Assembly: GCA_024710535.1 (NCBI GenBank)
Contig: JANJUO010000403.1
Location: 1-9,774 of the forward strand
Origin: a bacterium
GTDB taxonomy: Bacteria; Bacteroidota; Ignavibacteria; Kapaibacteriales; UBA2268
Length of the DNA: 9,774 nucleotides
Direction of reading: 5' to 3'
Shown: positions 1 through 5,480 of the stretch, one piece after another
Position numbering within the stretch: position 1 is the first letter of the stretch
How the letters are laid out: each line of letters opens with the position of its first letter
The notes under the pieces: model-generated
Seen by the model: only the letters and a program-made list of their open reading frames with translations
Databases searched by the model: none
What the model was told of the DNA's origin: nothing
Made by a program: the position numbers and the translations under genes

Positions 1-1242
1 AACTTGCTGAGCAGACGAGCGTATTCTTGAACCTTTACATTTTCGGCAATTCACAACGCTACGATAATAACTGAGCATTACTCGATAATTTACTTTGTAT
101 GAACCCTCTTCGAGCATTGCAAAAAATCCGTTCAAACCAATATATTCGCCACCACCATCCCAAATAAATTTCGTTTCATCATCGCTTAATTCATTATACG
201 GAACATCGATTCTTAATTTAAATTTTGCAGATTCCTTTATCATAATGCGCTTGAATTTCGACATAACTTCAGTGCTAAATGGAGCAATTGCATCATCAAT
301 AATAGATTTTTTCTTGTTGGGAATCACCAAATCTTCATCAATATCAAGAGTCCTGCCAAATCCTTGACAACTTGGGCAGGCACCCTGCGGATTATTAAAA
401 GAAAAAAGACGAGGAGTAAGTTCATCAAATTCATAATCACAATCAGCACATTCAAACGACTTGCTAAATTTGATGATTTTGCCGCTTGTCTGATTTTTTA
501 CAGCCATTTTGCCGGCACCTAAATTGAATGCCTGCTCGATTGAATCATAAATACGAGTGATACTTTCTTCATCGTTTGCCATTTTGATACGGTCAGCAAT
601 AACATATACATTTTTGAAAGATGATTTTGGATTGATTTTCTTTTCATCTAAATTTATAATTTCATCCTTTTCGGCAACATAAATTCGGAAATAGCCAAAA
701 CTCTTATAATAGTCTATATCCTCGTCCACACTATCTTTTGCCCTAACAAATGGAAACAGAACCAACAATTTATCATCAACATCAAAATCGGAAATCATCT
801 TGATAACATTGGCGGGATTGTCACTTTTGATTTCTCGCTTGCAACTTGGACAAATTGGCGTTCCTATTCTTGCAAATAAAACCCTTAGATAATCATAAAT
901 TTCGGTATTGGTTCCAACGGTTGAGCGTGGATTTTTCTGCAGAGTATTTTGCCCAATTGCAACTGCAGGCGGCAATCCATCTATCGATTCCACATTTGGT
1001 TTCTGCATTCTTTCAAGAAATTGCCTAACATAAGAGGAAAGCGATTCCACAAAACGTCTTTGACCTTCGGCATAAACGGTATCAAAAGCAAGAGATGATT
1101 TCCCGGAACCGCTCACTCCGGTAATCACTGTTAATTTATTTCTTGGAATATCTACATCTACATTTTTTAGATTATGTTGCTTGGCACCACGAACGGCAAT
1201 GTACTTCTGTCCAACAATTTCGGATTTTTTATCCTTAGCCAT
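1..1242 (-). CDS. uvrA: UvrA, excinuclease ABC subunit A (N-terminal 414 codons, runs off the window)
   Basis: UvrA is the damage-recognition ATPase of nucleotide excision repair; it dimerises and loads UvrB onto lesions. I translated the frame from ATG at 1242 and it stays open to position 1. The N-terminus carries the Walker A motif GVSGSGKSS (residues 42-50), followed by the conserved segment FDTVYAEGQRRFVESLSSY and RSTVGTNTEIYDYLR (from residue 106). The first zinc module is complete, with Cys265-x2-Cys268 and Cys289-x2-Cys292. Just before the edge comes NCRKCKGSRI, the family's CxxCxGxR element. UvrA is usually about 940 residues, so more than half lies outside the window. One oddity is the Q-loop, which reads VAIGQN (94-99) where most UvrA proteins have IEQK; this could mark a UvrA paralogue. 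No clear Shine-Dalgarno precedes the start, which is common in this group. Identity as a UvrA-family protein is secure; canonical versus paralogue is open. Confidence 0.96.
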   Translation of the reverse strand, partial: MAKDKKSEIVGQKYIAVRGAKQHNLKNVDVDIPRNKLTVITGVSGSGKSSLAFDTVYAEGQRRFVESLSSYVRQFLERMQKPNVESIDGLPPAVAIGQNTLQKNPRSTVGTNTEIYDYLRVLFARIGTPICPSCKREIKSDNPANVIKMISDFDVDDKLLVLFPFVRAKDSVDEDIDYYKSFGYFRIYVAEKDEIINLDEKKINPKSSFKNVYVIADRIKMANDEESITRIYDSIEQAFNLGAGKMAVKNQTSGKIIKFSKSFECADCDYEFDELTPRLFSFNNPQGACPSCQGFGRTLDIDEDLVIPNKKKSIIDDAIAPFSTEVMSKFKRIMIKESAKFKLRIDVPYNELSDDETKFIWDGGGEYIGLNGFFAMLEEGSYKVNYRVMLSYYRSVVNCRKCKGSRIRSSAQQV

Positions 1243-1276
1243 AATAATTAATTCAATTTATTAATTTACAAACTAC

Positions 1277-1306
1277 CAAAATAAAACATTAATTCGTCAA
1301 AACAAA
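1277..1306 (-). promoter_or_regulatory. Putative Bacteroidota-type promoter of uvrA
   Basis: On the minus strand, TTTG (1306-1303) is followed after 18 nt by TTATTTTG (1284-1277). This matches the Bacteroidota pattern TTTG-N19-TAnnTTTG except for one base in the -7 box and a spacer one base short. It would give a leader of roughly 30 nt before the uvrA ATG. The region is T-rich on this strand, so chance matches are easy. Placement is inferred. Confidence 0.35.
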
Positions 1307-1381
1307 ATATGATTTTAACTTTTTTTTAAAATTCTATTTTAAATCAAGTAATATCAGAAGAAAATGAGAAGTTATCAACTT

Positions 1382-1404
1382 CGATAAGCTACTTCTTATT
1401 ATCG
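1382..1404. repeat. Small inverted repeat (hairpin)
   Basis: CGATAAG (1382-1388) pairs with CTTATTATCG (1395-1404), leaving a three-base ATT bulge. It lies a few bases from the larger hairpin at 1410-1457, so the two form a structured block between uvrA and the barrel gene. No T-run follows on either strand, so it is unlikely to be a terminator. Confidence 0.4.
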
Positions 1405-1409
1405 GTGGA

Positions 1410-1457
1410 TTCCGCTCATTGAGTAAAAGCTTCAGCTTTGTATCGAAATGAGCAGAA
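1410..1457. repeat. 48-bp two-tier hairpin in the intergenic region
   Basis: The outer arms TTCCGCTCATT (1410-1420) and AATGAGCAGAA (1447-1457) are complementary at 10 of 11 positions. Inside them, AAAGC (1426-1430) and GCTTT (1435-1439) form a second stem with a TTCA loop. The G+C content of the arms is higher than that of the flanking DNA. No T-run follows. This could be a structured RNA element or the remnant of a small palindromic mobile element; the sequence does not decide. Confidence 0.5.
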
Positions 1458-1489
1458 TTTGATACAGTATCGTAGTTCTACTATAATCA

Positions 1490-1546
1490 AGCCCACGCTT
1501 AGTTACCTATATATTTATTTACCTTAACTGAGCCGTGTCTTGGTTA
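1490..1546 (+). repeat. ~57-bp imperfect palindromic repeat, copy 1
   Basis: The right part (1515-1546) matches 2686-2717 at 30 of 32 positions. The left part shares AGCC and AGTTA with copy 2 at nearly the same spacing, including exactly nine bases from AGTTA to the core. The unit is also an imperfect palindrome: CAAGCCCACGCTTAGTTA (from 1488) is nearly the reverse complement of TAACTGAGCCGTGTCTTG (1525-1542). This fits a REP-like or MITE-like intergenic element. Both copies have the same orientation and bracket the gene at 1755-2573. Confidence 0.75.
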
Positions 1547-1643
1547 GGAGTGCAAAATTTTAATCAACTTATGGATTTCCTCTAAATATAGACATCAATA
1601 TTTTTAAACTGATTACTTAGTTTGAATAATTAATCTAATTCTC

Positions 1644-1674
1644 TTTGTTTAATTAAATGATTTTGCTAAGTTTG
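1644..1674 (+). promoter_or_regulatory. Bacteroidota housekeeping promoter, perfect consensus
   Basis: TTTG at 1644-1647 is followed by exactly 19 nt and then TAAGTTTG at 1667-1674. This is an exact match to TTTG-N19-TAnnTTTG, the -33/-7 consensus known for Bacteroides and Flavobacterium. Transcription would begin near 1680, leaving a leader of about 75 nt before the ATG at 1755. A sigma-70-like TATAAT (1685-1690) also lies nearby, but it is less likely to be used in this lineage. Confidence 0.7.
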
Positions 1675-1754
1675 CAATTTGCTATATAATAATTCTGTGT
1701 GCCTTTTTAGTTAAAATTGAATAGTTTTAATAATTAAAAATTGGAGAAAATGTT

Positions 1755-2573
1755 ATGAAACAGATAATTATTATTATTTTGTTGCTAAATTCATTGCAAT
1801 TGTTTACTCAATTAAAAATTAAAATGCAAGATGGCAAAAAGTATGAAGGAGTTCCAACTTTTGAATCCAATGACAGCTTAAATATTATCTTATTAGATGG
1901 AACTTATCGGGGATTGAACAAAAATTTGATAAAGAAAAAAACGCAAATGCTTTCAAAAATTCAGTTGAAAAACGGTCAAGAAATTATTGGGGCAATACAA
2001 ACTTTTGATGAAGAACATTTCAATTTACAAATTCAGGAAAGAGATACAAGCAAGCAGATTCAAATAGAAAGCAATAATGTAAAAAAAATTGAATTCAAAA
2101 ATCAGTTAAATTCAAGTTATGGAGCATTAGCATTTTCACTTGGTACGCCTGGGCTTTACAATCTTACTTATTCATATTATTATAATAATTTTGGTATAAG
2201 AGCTTCATTAGGACTAAAGAACACCGGTTACCAATTCAATATTTTTCATAGTCTTATAAATAGTGAGAGCTTTGAAATTGGAGTTTCGCTTTGTTATGGG
2301 CATTTGGAATATTCTTATGAAACAATCAGCATTAATTTGCCTTTCGGACGTAACTTGGATGATAATCTTATTGATTTTAAAGTATGCTCTCCTTATGACC
2401 CCTACCCAAATCCAAACTTGGTATTTGTTAATCGTACTTATGTGGCGCCAATTTTACATTTATATCTTTATGGTTTTTACATGGAATTTGGCATGGGGCA
2501 TGAAATTATAGGAAAAAAGGCAACAGAATTGTTAATTCAGTTAGGATTTATGCTCAAAGATAATATATTCTAA
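1755..2573 (+). CDS. Exported protein with duplicated N-terminal beta module and predicted outer-membrane barrel domain
   Basis: This 272-aa protein starts with a hydrophobic signal peptide (residues 1-19, Lys3 then an Ile/Leu run). Two similar segments follow, 21-60 (KMQDGKKYEG..., LLDGTYRG) and 68-113 (QLKNGQEIIG...). Both have the alternating pattern xLxxGxxxxG, as in small SH3/Sm-like beta modules. From about 120 to the end the chain is rich in Tyr, Phe, Gly and Asn with alternating hydrophobic positions, and the last residue is Phe, as in many outer-membrane barrels. The start is supported by GGAG (1743-1746) eight bases upstream and by the perfect promoter. The gene stands alone, divergent from uvrA and convergent with the propeller gene, between two palindromic repeats. 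I do not recognise a named family. Outer-membrane location is inferred and no substrate can be suggested. Confidence 0.8.
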   Translation: MKQIIIIILLLNSLQLFTQLKIKMQDGKKYEGVPTFESNDSLNIILLDGTYRGLNKNLIKKKTQMLSKIQLKNGQEIIGAIQTFDEEHFNLQIQERDTSKQIQIESNNVKKIEFKNQLNSSYGALAFSLGTPGLYNLTYSYYYNNFGIRASLGLKNTGYQFNIFHSLINSESFEIGVSLCYGHLEYSYETISINLPFGRNLDDNLIDFKVCSPYDPYPNPNLVFVNRTYVAPILHLYLYGFYMEFGMGHEIIGKKATELLIQLGFMLKDNIF

Positions 2574-2661
2574 AATTGCAAATTTAGTTAGAATAGAAAG
2601 GTCTTTACTTGGTCGAAAAGGGCTTTGTGGAGGAGCTTTGAAATTATTTTTCTTATAACTT

Positions 2662-2717
2662 AGCCAAGTTCAGTTAAGCATACTGTTATTTACCTTAATT
2701 AAGCCGTGTCTTGGTTA
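2662..2717 (+). repeat. ~57-bp imperfect palindromic repeat, copy 2
   Basis: The core 2686-2717 differs from copy 1 (1515-1546) at two of 32 positions. The arms AGCCAAGTTCAGTTAAG (2662-2678) and CTTAATTAAGCC...CTTGGTT (2694-2716) are complementary with a central insertion, so this copy is palindromic as well. It lies about 90 bp after the stop of the 272-aa gene. Confidence 0.75.
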
Positions 2718-2791
2718 ACAATGCTGAACTTACAGTGTTTATTTTTTTATACAGAAGACAGGAAAATATTTCAAAGTAGCTTAGCAGTTAC

Positions 2792-2843
2792 CAATACTTG
2801 TATATTCTGCAAACCTCAACAATGTATAAGTATTGACAAGTAT
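2792..2843. repeat. Overlapping, mutually exclusive hairpins
   Basis: CAATACTTGTATA (2792-2804) can pair with TATAAGTATTG (2825-2835) with one bulged base. Its inner part ATACTTGT can instead pair perfectly with ACAAGTAT (2836-2843). The two partners are adjacent, so only one stem can form at a time. No gene follows on the plus strand, so a regulatory switch is not supported. Confidence 0.35.
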
Positions 2844-2887
2844 AATTTCTTTCAGTTTTTTTATAACTGTCAAATTTTTGAATATTG

Positions 2888-2936
2888 AAAAAAAAGAGCG
2901 TAATTGATGTAAAGTCAAATTATTCAACTACGCTCT
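2888..2936 (-). terminator. Rho-independent terminator of the propeller gene
   Basis: On the minus strand AGAGCGTAGTTGAA (2936-2923) pairs with TTGATTACGCTCT-type sequence (2905-2895): an 8-bp GC-containing stem, then a mismatch and four more pairs. Eight consecutive T (2895-2888) follow. It starts eight bases past the stop codon of the 537-aa gene. No T-run follows on the plus strand, so it serves only the minus-strand gene. Confidence 0.85.
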
Positions 2937-2944
2937 AAAATTTA

Positions 2945-4558
2945 TTAGAAAAGAAGAATTTTTTTATTGATAGTCAAACCATTAGCAAGACTGATCCTGA
3001 CAAAATATAATCCGCTTGAATAATTACTGAAATTTCTCAAATCAATGGTATTTTTTCCATTTATTAATTCAATATTTAGAATGGAAAAACTCTTATTGCC
3101 TAAATAATCAAATAATTCAACATTTGCAACTGCATCGGTATTAGATTGAAATATCAATGATTTGCTGTTGTTGTCAAAATAGATATAATCAATATTGTTG
3201 TCAATTTCATTTTCTACATTCGAAGGTGCTTTCCATAAATAATTTGAATTTCTACCAGGATTATTTTGAAACATTAGCCACTCCGGACCTGCTCCTTTGC
3301 CGGCAGAAATCATATATGCTCTACCATAGCCATTTCTGAACTCGGGATATTCCATGTGCCCGCCAACAACGAATACATCAAGAAGTCCGTCCTGATCAAA
3401 ATCTGCAACAAGCGGTGCATTGTCCAAGTCGAATTTTTTGCCATAATGCTCGGCAAGATCCACGAGCCAAATTTCTCCTCCATTTGTTCCTTTCAAAGCA
3501 ATTAACTTTCCTATGCCAGTGCCGAAAATTACATCAGGCAAGCCATCGTCATCAATATCGGAAAGGGCGGCACCTCTGAAACAACTTGAATAATCAGGGA
3601 TCTGGTATTCCCAATAAAATGAACCGTCATTTCTCAGAGCAATCATTTTGAACCATCCGGAAACAACTATTTCAAGTTTGCCGTCTCCATCAAGATCGGA
3701 AATCGAAACGGGACCTGATACGGCATAATACTCTCCAAATTGATGCGACCATTTAAGTGAGCCATCGTGCCCATTAAGAACATACATCTCACCTGAATAA
3801 TCCCCAATCAGCAACTCGATTTTTCCGTCCTCGTCCAAATCTGCAACCGCAGTTCCGTGATAGATTACGTCCTTTACCGCAAATTCCCAAAGTTTCTCCA
3901 AAGTTTTTCCATCAAAGGCATATACTTTATTTGTATCTTCTTTACTTAAGCACCAAGTGGCAACCACAATATCTAATTGACCATCATTATTGACATCAAC
4001 AATGGTTGGAGCTGTTTGTATCCATGATTTGAGATTTACAGGTATTTCCCATTTTTTTTCGCCAGTTAGAGCCGAAATGCAATTTAGCCAGCCACCAAAC
4101 TCACCATGCAAAATCTCTAATAAACCATCACCATCCAAATCTGCAATTGTCGGAGGTGAATCACTGCCTCTTGTTTTGCTTGCCCATCTTACTTCTCCAG
4201 TTTCTCCGTAGAAACAAAATGTTGTTGGATTGCAAGAACTTGGAACAATTACTTCAATTTTTCCATCTCCATCAATATCGAAAGGTAGAGTGGCAACATC
4301 ATTACAGCCTTCGCCATATTTCGTACTTGCATTATATTTCCATAATAATGAGCCATTTTCGCCGTTGAGAGCATAAACGCAACTGTCATTTCTATAACAG
4401 CCAAAAATCACCTCGTATTTGCCATCATTATCAATGTCTGCCGCAGATGATTGACCGGCAGAGGCATCCTTTGTATCAAACCACCATTTAATTTCGGGGG
4501 TTTTTGCCGATAATTCCAAAGATAGCATAAGAATTAAAAAGTAAATAATTAATTTCAT
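2945..4558 (-). CDS. T9SS-secreted beta-propeller with eight FG-GAP/PQQ-like hybrid repeats
   Basis: This 537-aa protein starts at ATG 4558. The choice is supported by AGGTGA (4571-4566) seven bases upstream and by an immediate signal peptide (residues 1-18, ending LSA). An in-frame ATG at 4585 would add nine residues that disrupt the signal. The body has eight calcium-loop motifs of DxDxDG type (one is DVNNDG) at about residues 41, 94, 140, 188, 240, 288, 334 and 386, spaced 46-53 apart. Between them are PQQ-propeller-like strands such as VYALNGENGSLLW and MYVLNGHDGSLKW. This strongly suggests an eight-bladed propeller with one calcium site per blade. The last ~90 residues form a T9SS type A sorting domain (VELFDYLGN, IDLRNFSNYSSGLYFVRI, ending in KKILLF), although the usual PNP motif is missing. 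It is likely surface-anchored or released. No catalytic residues are visible; adhesion or glycan binding is a guess. A strong terminator follows. Confidence 0.9.
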   Translation of the reverse strand: MKLIIYFLILMLSLELSAKTPEIKWWFDTKDASAGQSSAADIDNDGKYEVIFGCYRNDSCVYALNGENGSLLWKYNASTKYGEGCNDVATLPFDIDGDGKIEVIVPSSCNPTTFCFYGETGEVRWASKTRGSDSPPTIADLDGDGLLEILHGEFGGWLNCISALTGEKKWEIPVNLKSWIQTAPTIVDVNNDGQLDIVVATWCLSKEDTNKVYAFDGKTLEKLWEFAVKDVIYHGTAVADLDEDGKIELLIGDYSGEMYVLNGHDGSLKWSHQFGEYYAVSGPVSISDLDGDGKLEIVVSGWFKMIALRNDGSFYWEYQIPDYSSCFRGAALSDIDDDGLPDVIFGTGIGKLIALKGTNGGEIWLVDLAEHYGKKFDLDNAPLVADFDQDGLLDVFVVGGHMEYPEFRNGYGRAYMISAGKGAGPEWLMFQNNPGRNSNYLWKAPSNVENEIDNNIDYIYFDNNSKSLIFQSNTDAVANVELFDYLGNKSFSILNIELINGKNTIDLRNFSNYSSGLYFVRISLANGLTINKKILLF

Positions 4559-4565
4559 AATCAAA

Positions 4566-4571
4566 TCACCT
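4566..4571 (-). promoter_or_regulatory. Ribosome binding site fixing the start of the propeller gene
   Basis: AGGTGA on the minus strand lies seven bases before the ATG at 4558. It falls inside the nine extra codons that a start at 4585 would include. This favours 4558, where the protein begins directly with its signal peptide. Confidence 0.7.
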
Positions 4572-4675
4572 AAATCGTTGAACAATTTTAATAAGTGCTT
4601 ATATCAAAAAAGAAATATAACATATTTATTTATGCTATTAAAGAAGAATTGTATGAAATGATAGATTTTTGGAAT

Positions 4676-4704
4676 AAAAAAAAGCGGAACAATTATGCTC
4701 CGCT
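4676..4704 (-). terminator. Rho-independent terminator after the 78-aa gene
   Basis: On the minus strand AGCGGAGC (4704-4697) pairs with GTTCCGCT (4690-4683): eight base pairs including one G-U, with a six-base ATAATT loop. Eight T follow (4683-4676). It lies 29 bases past the stop at 4734 and separates this gene from the propeller gene downstream. Confidence 0.88.
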
Positions 4705-4733
4705 CTTTCTAAACTTTTCAGATTCTTCAATAT

Positions 4734-4970
4734 TTAAATTTTGATGTCCAAATATCCTTTTTTGATCTGATTCTGTGCAACATTCTGTATCTGTGCCGGT
4801 GGTTGGGTCGCTGTAAGTAATTGAAGCATCACTTGAGGAGTAGATCTATCTCCTTTAGTTGAATCAACAAGTACTTGATTTTGAATCTGTTGCTGAACAT
4901 TTACAGCCGGCTCTCTGTATGACTGTAATTTTTCTGCACGATTCATTTCTGAATTAATATTCAAACTCAT
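4734..4970 (-). CDS. 78-aa Gln-rich protein of unknown function, possibly motility-related
   Basis: The start at ATG 4970 is set by a strong GGAGG (4980-4976) five bases upstream; a longer TTG start at 4982 would lie across that site. The protein has no signal peptide and no membrane segment. It is rich in Gln and Asn (VNVQQQIQNQ near residue 25; NVAQNQ near 64), contains a helix-like stretch PQVMLQLL and ends GYLDIKI. The ending, together with the preceding LL...PP, loosely resembles the small YjfB-type putative motility proteins, which end in an IDI/V motif. That link is from memory and weak. The gene directly follows a cheY-type receiver on the same strand, which would fit, but it has its own promoter and terminator and so forms a separate unit. 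It looks like a real gene because of the promoter, RBS and terminator; its function is unknown. Confidence 0.75.
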   Translation of the reverse strand: MSLNINSEMNRAEKLQSYREPAVNVQQQIQNQVLVDSTKGDRSTPQVMLQLLTATQPPAQIQNVAQNQIKKGYLDIKI

Positions 4971-4975
4971 ATAAA

Positions 4976-4980
4976 CCTCC
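4976..4980 (-). promoter_or_regulatory. Strong Shine-Dalgarno GGAGG deciding the 78-aa start
   Basis: GGAGG lies five bases before the ATG at 4970. It is one of the best ribosome binding sites in the window. It falls within the first codons of the alternative TTG-initiated frame (4982), which makes that longer form unlikely. Confidence 0.8.
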
Positions 4981-4997
4981 AAAATGCACTAATTCAC

Positions 4998-5036
4998 TAT
5001 GCAAATTAACAATTTTTATTAAATTATGCAAATTAA
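4998..5036. repeat. Two exact 12-bp direct repeats over the promoter
   Basis: TATGCAAATTAA occurs at 4998-5009 and again at 5025-5036, 27 bp apart. On the minus strand each copy contains the TTTG of one promoter box. A related TATGCAAAT occurs at 5447-5455, upstream of cheY. The duplication extends beyond the promoter consensus itself, so a protein binding site is possible. Confidence 0.6.
5002..5032 (-). promoter_or_regulatory. Bacteroidota-type promoter of the 78-aa gene
   Basis: On the minus strand TTTG (5032-5029) is followed by exactly 19 nt and then TTAATTTG (5009-5002). This is one mismatch from TTTG-N19-TAnnTTTG. Transcription would begin near 4995, about 25 nt before the ATG and just upstream of the GGAGG. 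Both boxes lie inside identical 12-bp direct repeats (see below). Confidence 0.6.
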
Positions 5037-5039
5037 ATT

Positions 5040-5408
5040 TTATAATTTTTCCATAATTGCGTCAATTTTCGCTTTCAAAGTAGATGGCGTAAATGGTTTT
5101 ACCATATAATTATTAACTTTTGCTTTGAGTGCCGCAATAATATCTTCTTTATTTCCCCGAGTTGTTACCATCAATATTGGTAAATCTTTATATTCCGGAT
5201 CTTTGCGAATATATTGAACAAGTTCCAAACCATTCATTTCCGGCATATTCCAATCTGTTATCATAAAATCAATTTTATTTGATTTGAGTTTTTTCCAGGC
5301 TTCCTCGCCATTTTCTGCTTCAACAATTCCTGTAATTCCCAAGACAGCAAGAGAATTTATTACAATTCTTCTCATTGTAGGTGAGTCATCAACAACTAAA
5401 TATTTCAT
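5040..5408 (-). CDS. cheY: CheY-type single-domain response regulator
   Basis: This is a 122-aa receiver domain with no output domain. The sequence shows the acidic pocket Asp7-Asp8, the phosphorylation site Asp52 within TDWNMPEMNG, Thr82 in LMVTT, Tyr101 and Lys104 in MVKPFT, all in the standard positions. The DWNMP block and MRRIV after the acidic pocket are typical of chemotaxis CheY, which carries the phosphate signal from CheA to the motor or another target. The start at ATG 5408 (MKYLVVDDS) gives a normal CheY length; the in-frame extension to 5453 adds residues that do not belong to the fold. No cheA, cheW or receptor gene is visible, so this is an orphan within the window. It follows terC by 72 bp and precedes the 78-aa gene by 69 bp. 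Receiver identity is certain; a chemotaxis role is likely but inferred. Confidence 0.93.
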   Translation of the reverse strand: MKYLVVDDSPTMRRIVINSLAVLGITGIVEAENGEEAWKKLKSNKIDFMITDWNMPEMNGLELVQYIRKDPEYKDLPILMVTTRGNKEDIIAALKAKVNNYMVKPFTPSTLKAKIDAIMEKL

Positions 5409-5450
5409 AATTTCTTTTAAAAATTGACAATAACTAAAATAATATATATG

Positions 5451-5458
5451 CAAATGTA
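5451..5458 (-). promoter_or_regulatory. Possible -7 promoter box upstream of cheY
   Basis: TACATTTG on the minus strand (5458-5451) is a perfect TAnnTTTG box, placed about 40 bases before the cheY ATG. No TTTG lies 19 nt further upstream, so the -33 half is missing. It overlaps the TATGCAAAT motif shared with the 78-aa promoter. Weak on its own. Confidence 0.3.
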
Positions 5459-5480
5459 ACTAAAATATTGTATAATTTTT

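Larger units (their letters stand above)
1243..1754. other. Divergent intergenic region between uvrA and the 272-aa protein
   Basis: This 512-bp stretch has no convincing ORF. It separates two divergently transcribed genes and holds the uvrA promoter candidate, two adjacent hairpins (1382-1404 and 1410-1457), the first copy of a ~57-bp palindromic repeat (1490-1546) and a perfect promoter for the downstream gene (1644-1674). Apart from the promoters, its function is unknown. Confidence 0.7.
2574..2944. other. Convergent intergenic region
   Basis: This 371-bp gap lies between the ends of the 272-aa gene (plus) and the propeller gene (minus). It contains palindromic repeat copy 2 (2662-2717), overlapping alternative hairpins around 2792-2843 and a strong minus-strand terminator (2888-2936). 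A weak bulged stem at about 2618-2640 (AAAG..CT / AG..CTTT), followed by AT-rich sequence, could end the plus-strand gene, but it is not convincing. No credible ORF is present. Confidence 0.65.

Noticed and set aside
95..367. 90-codon plus-strand ORF
   Set aside because: Antisense shadow of uvrA; the minus-strand frame carries the zinc module and conserved UvrA motifs through this stretch.
1685..1690. Sigma-70-like TATAAT with TTTGCT 17 bp upstream as promoter of the 272-aa gene
   Set aside because: The -35 match is poor, and an exact Bacteroidota-type promoter sits immediately upstream, which fits the lineage better.
2792..2843. Short repeated segments as a CRISPR array
   Set aside because: Only two or three short, unequal, palindromic copies with no regular spacers and no cas gene nearby.
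2706..2888. 60-codon plus-strand ORF in the convergent gap
   Set aside because: It needs a non-ATG start, begins within the palindromic repeat, has no RBS and runs through the hairpin region up to the terminator.
4971..4982. TTG-initiated N-terminal extension of the 78-aa protein
   Set aside because: The GGAGG ribosome binding site lies within these codons and is ideally spaced for the ATG at 4970.
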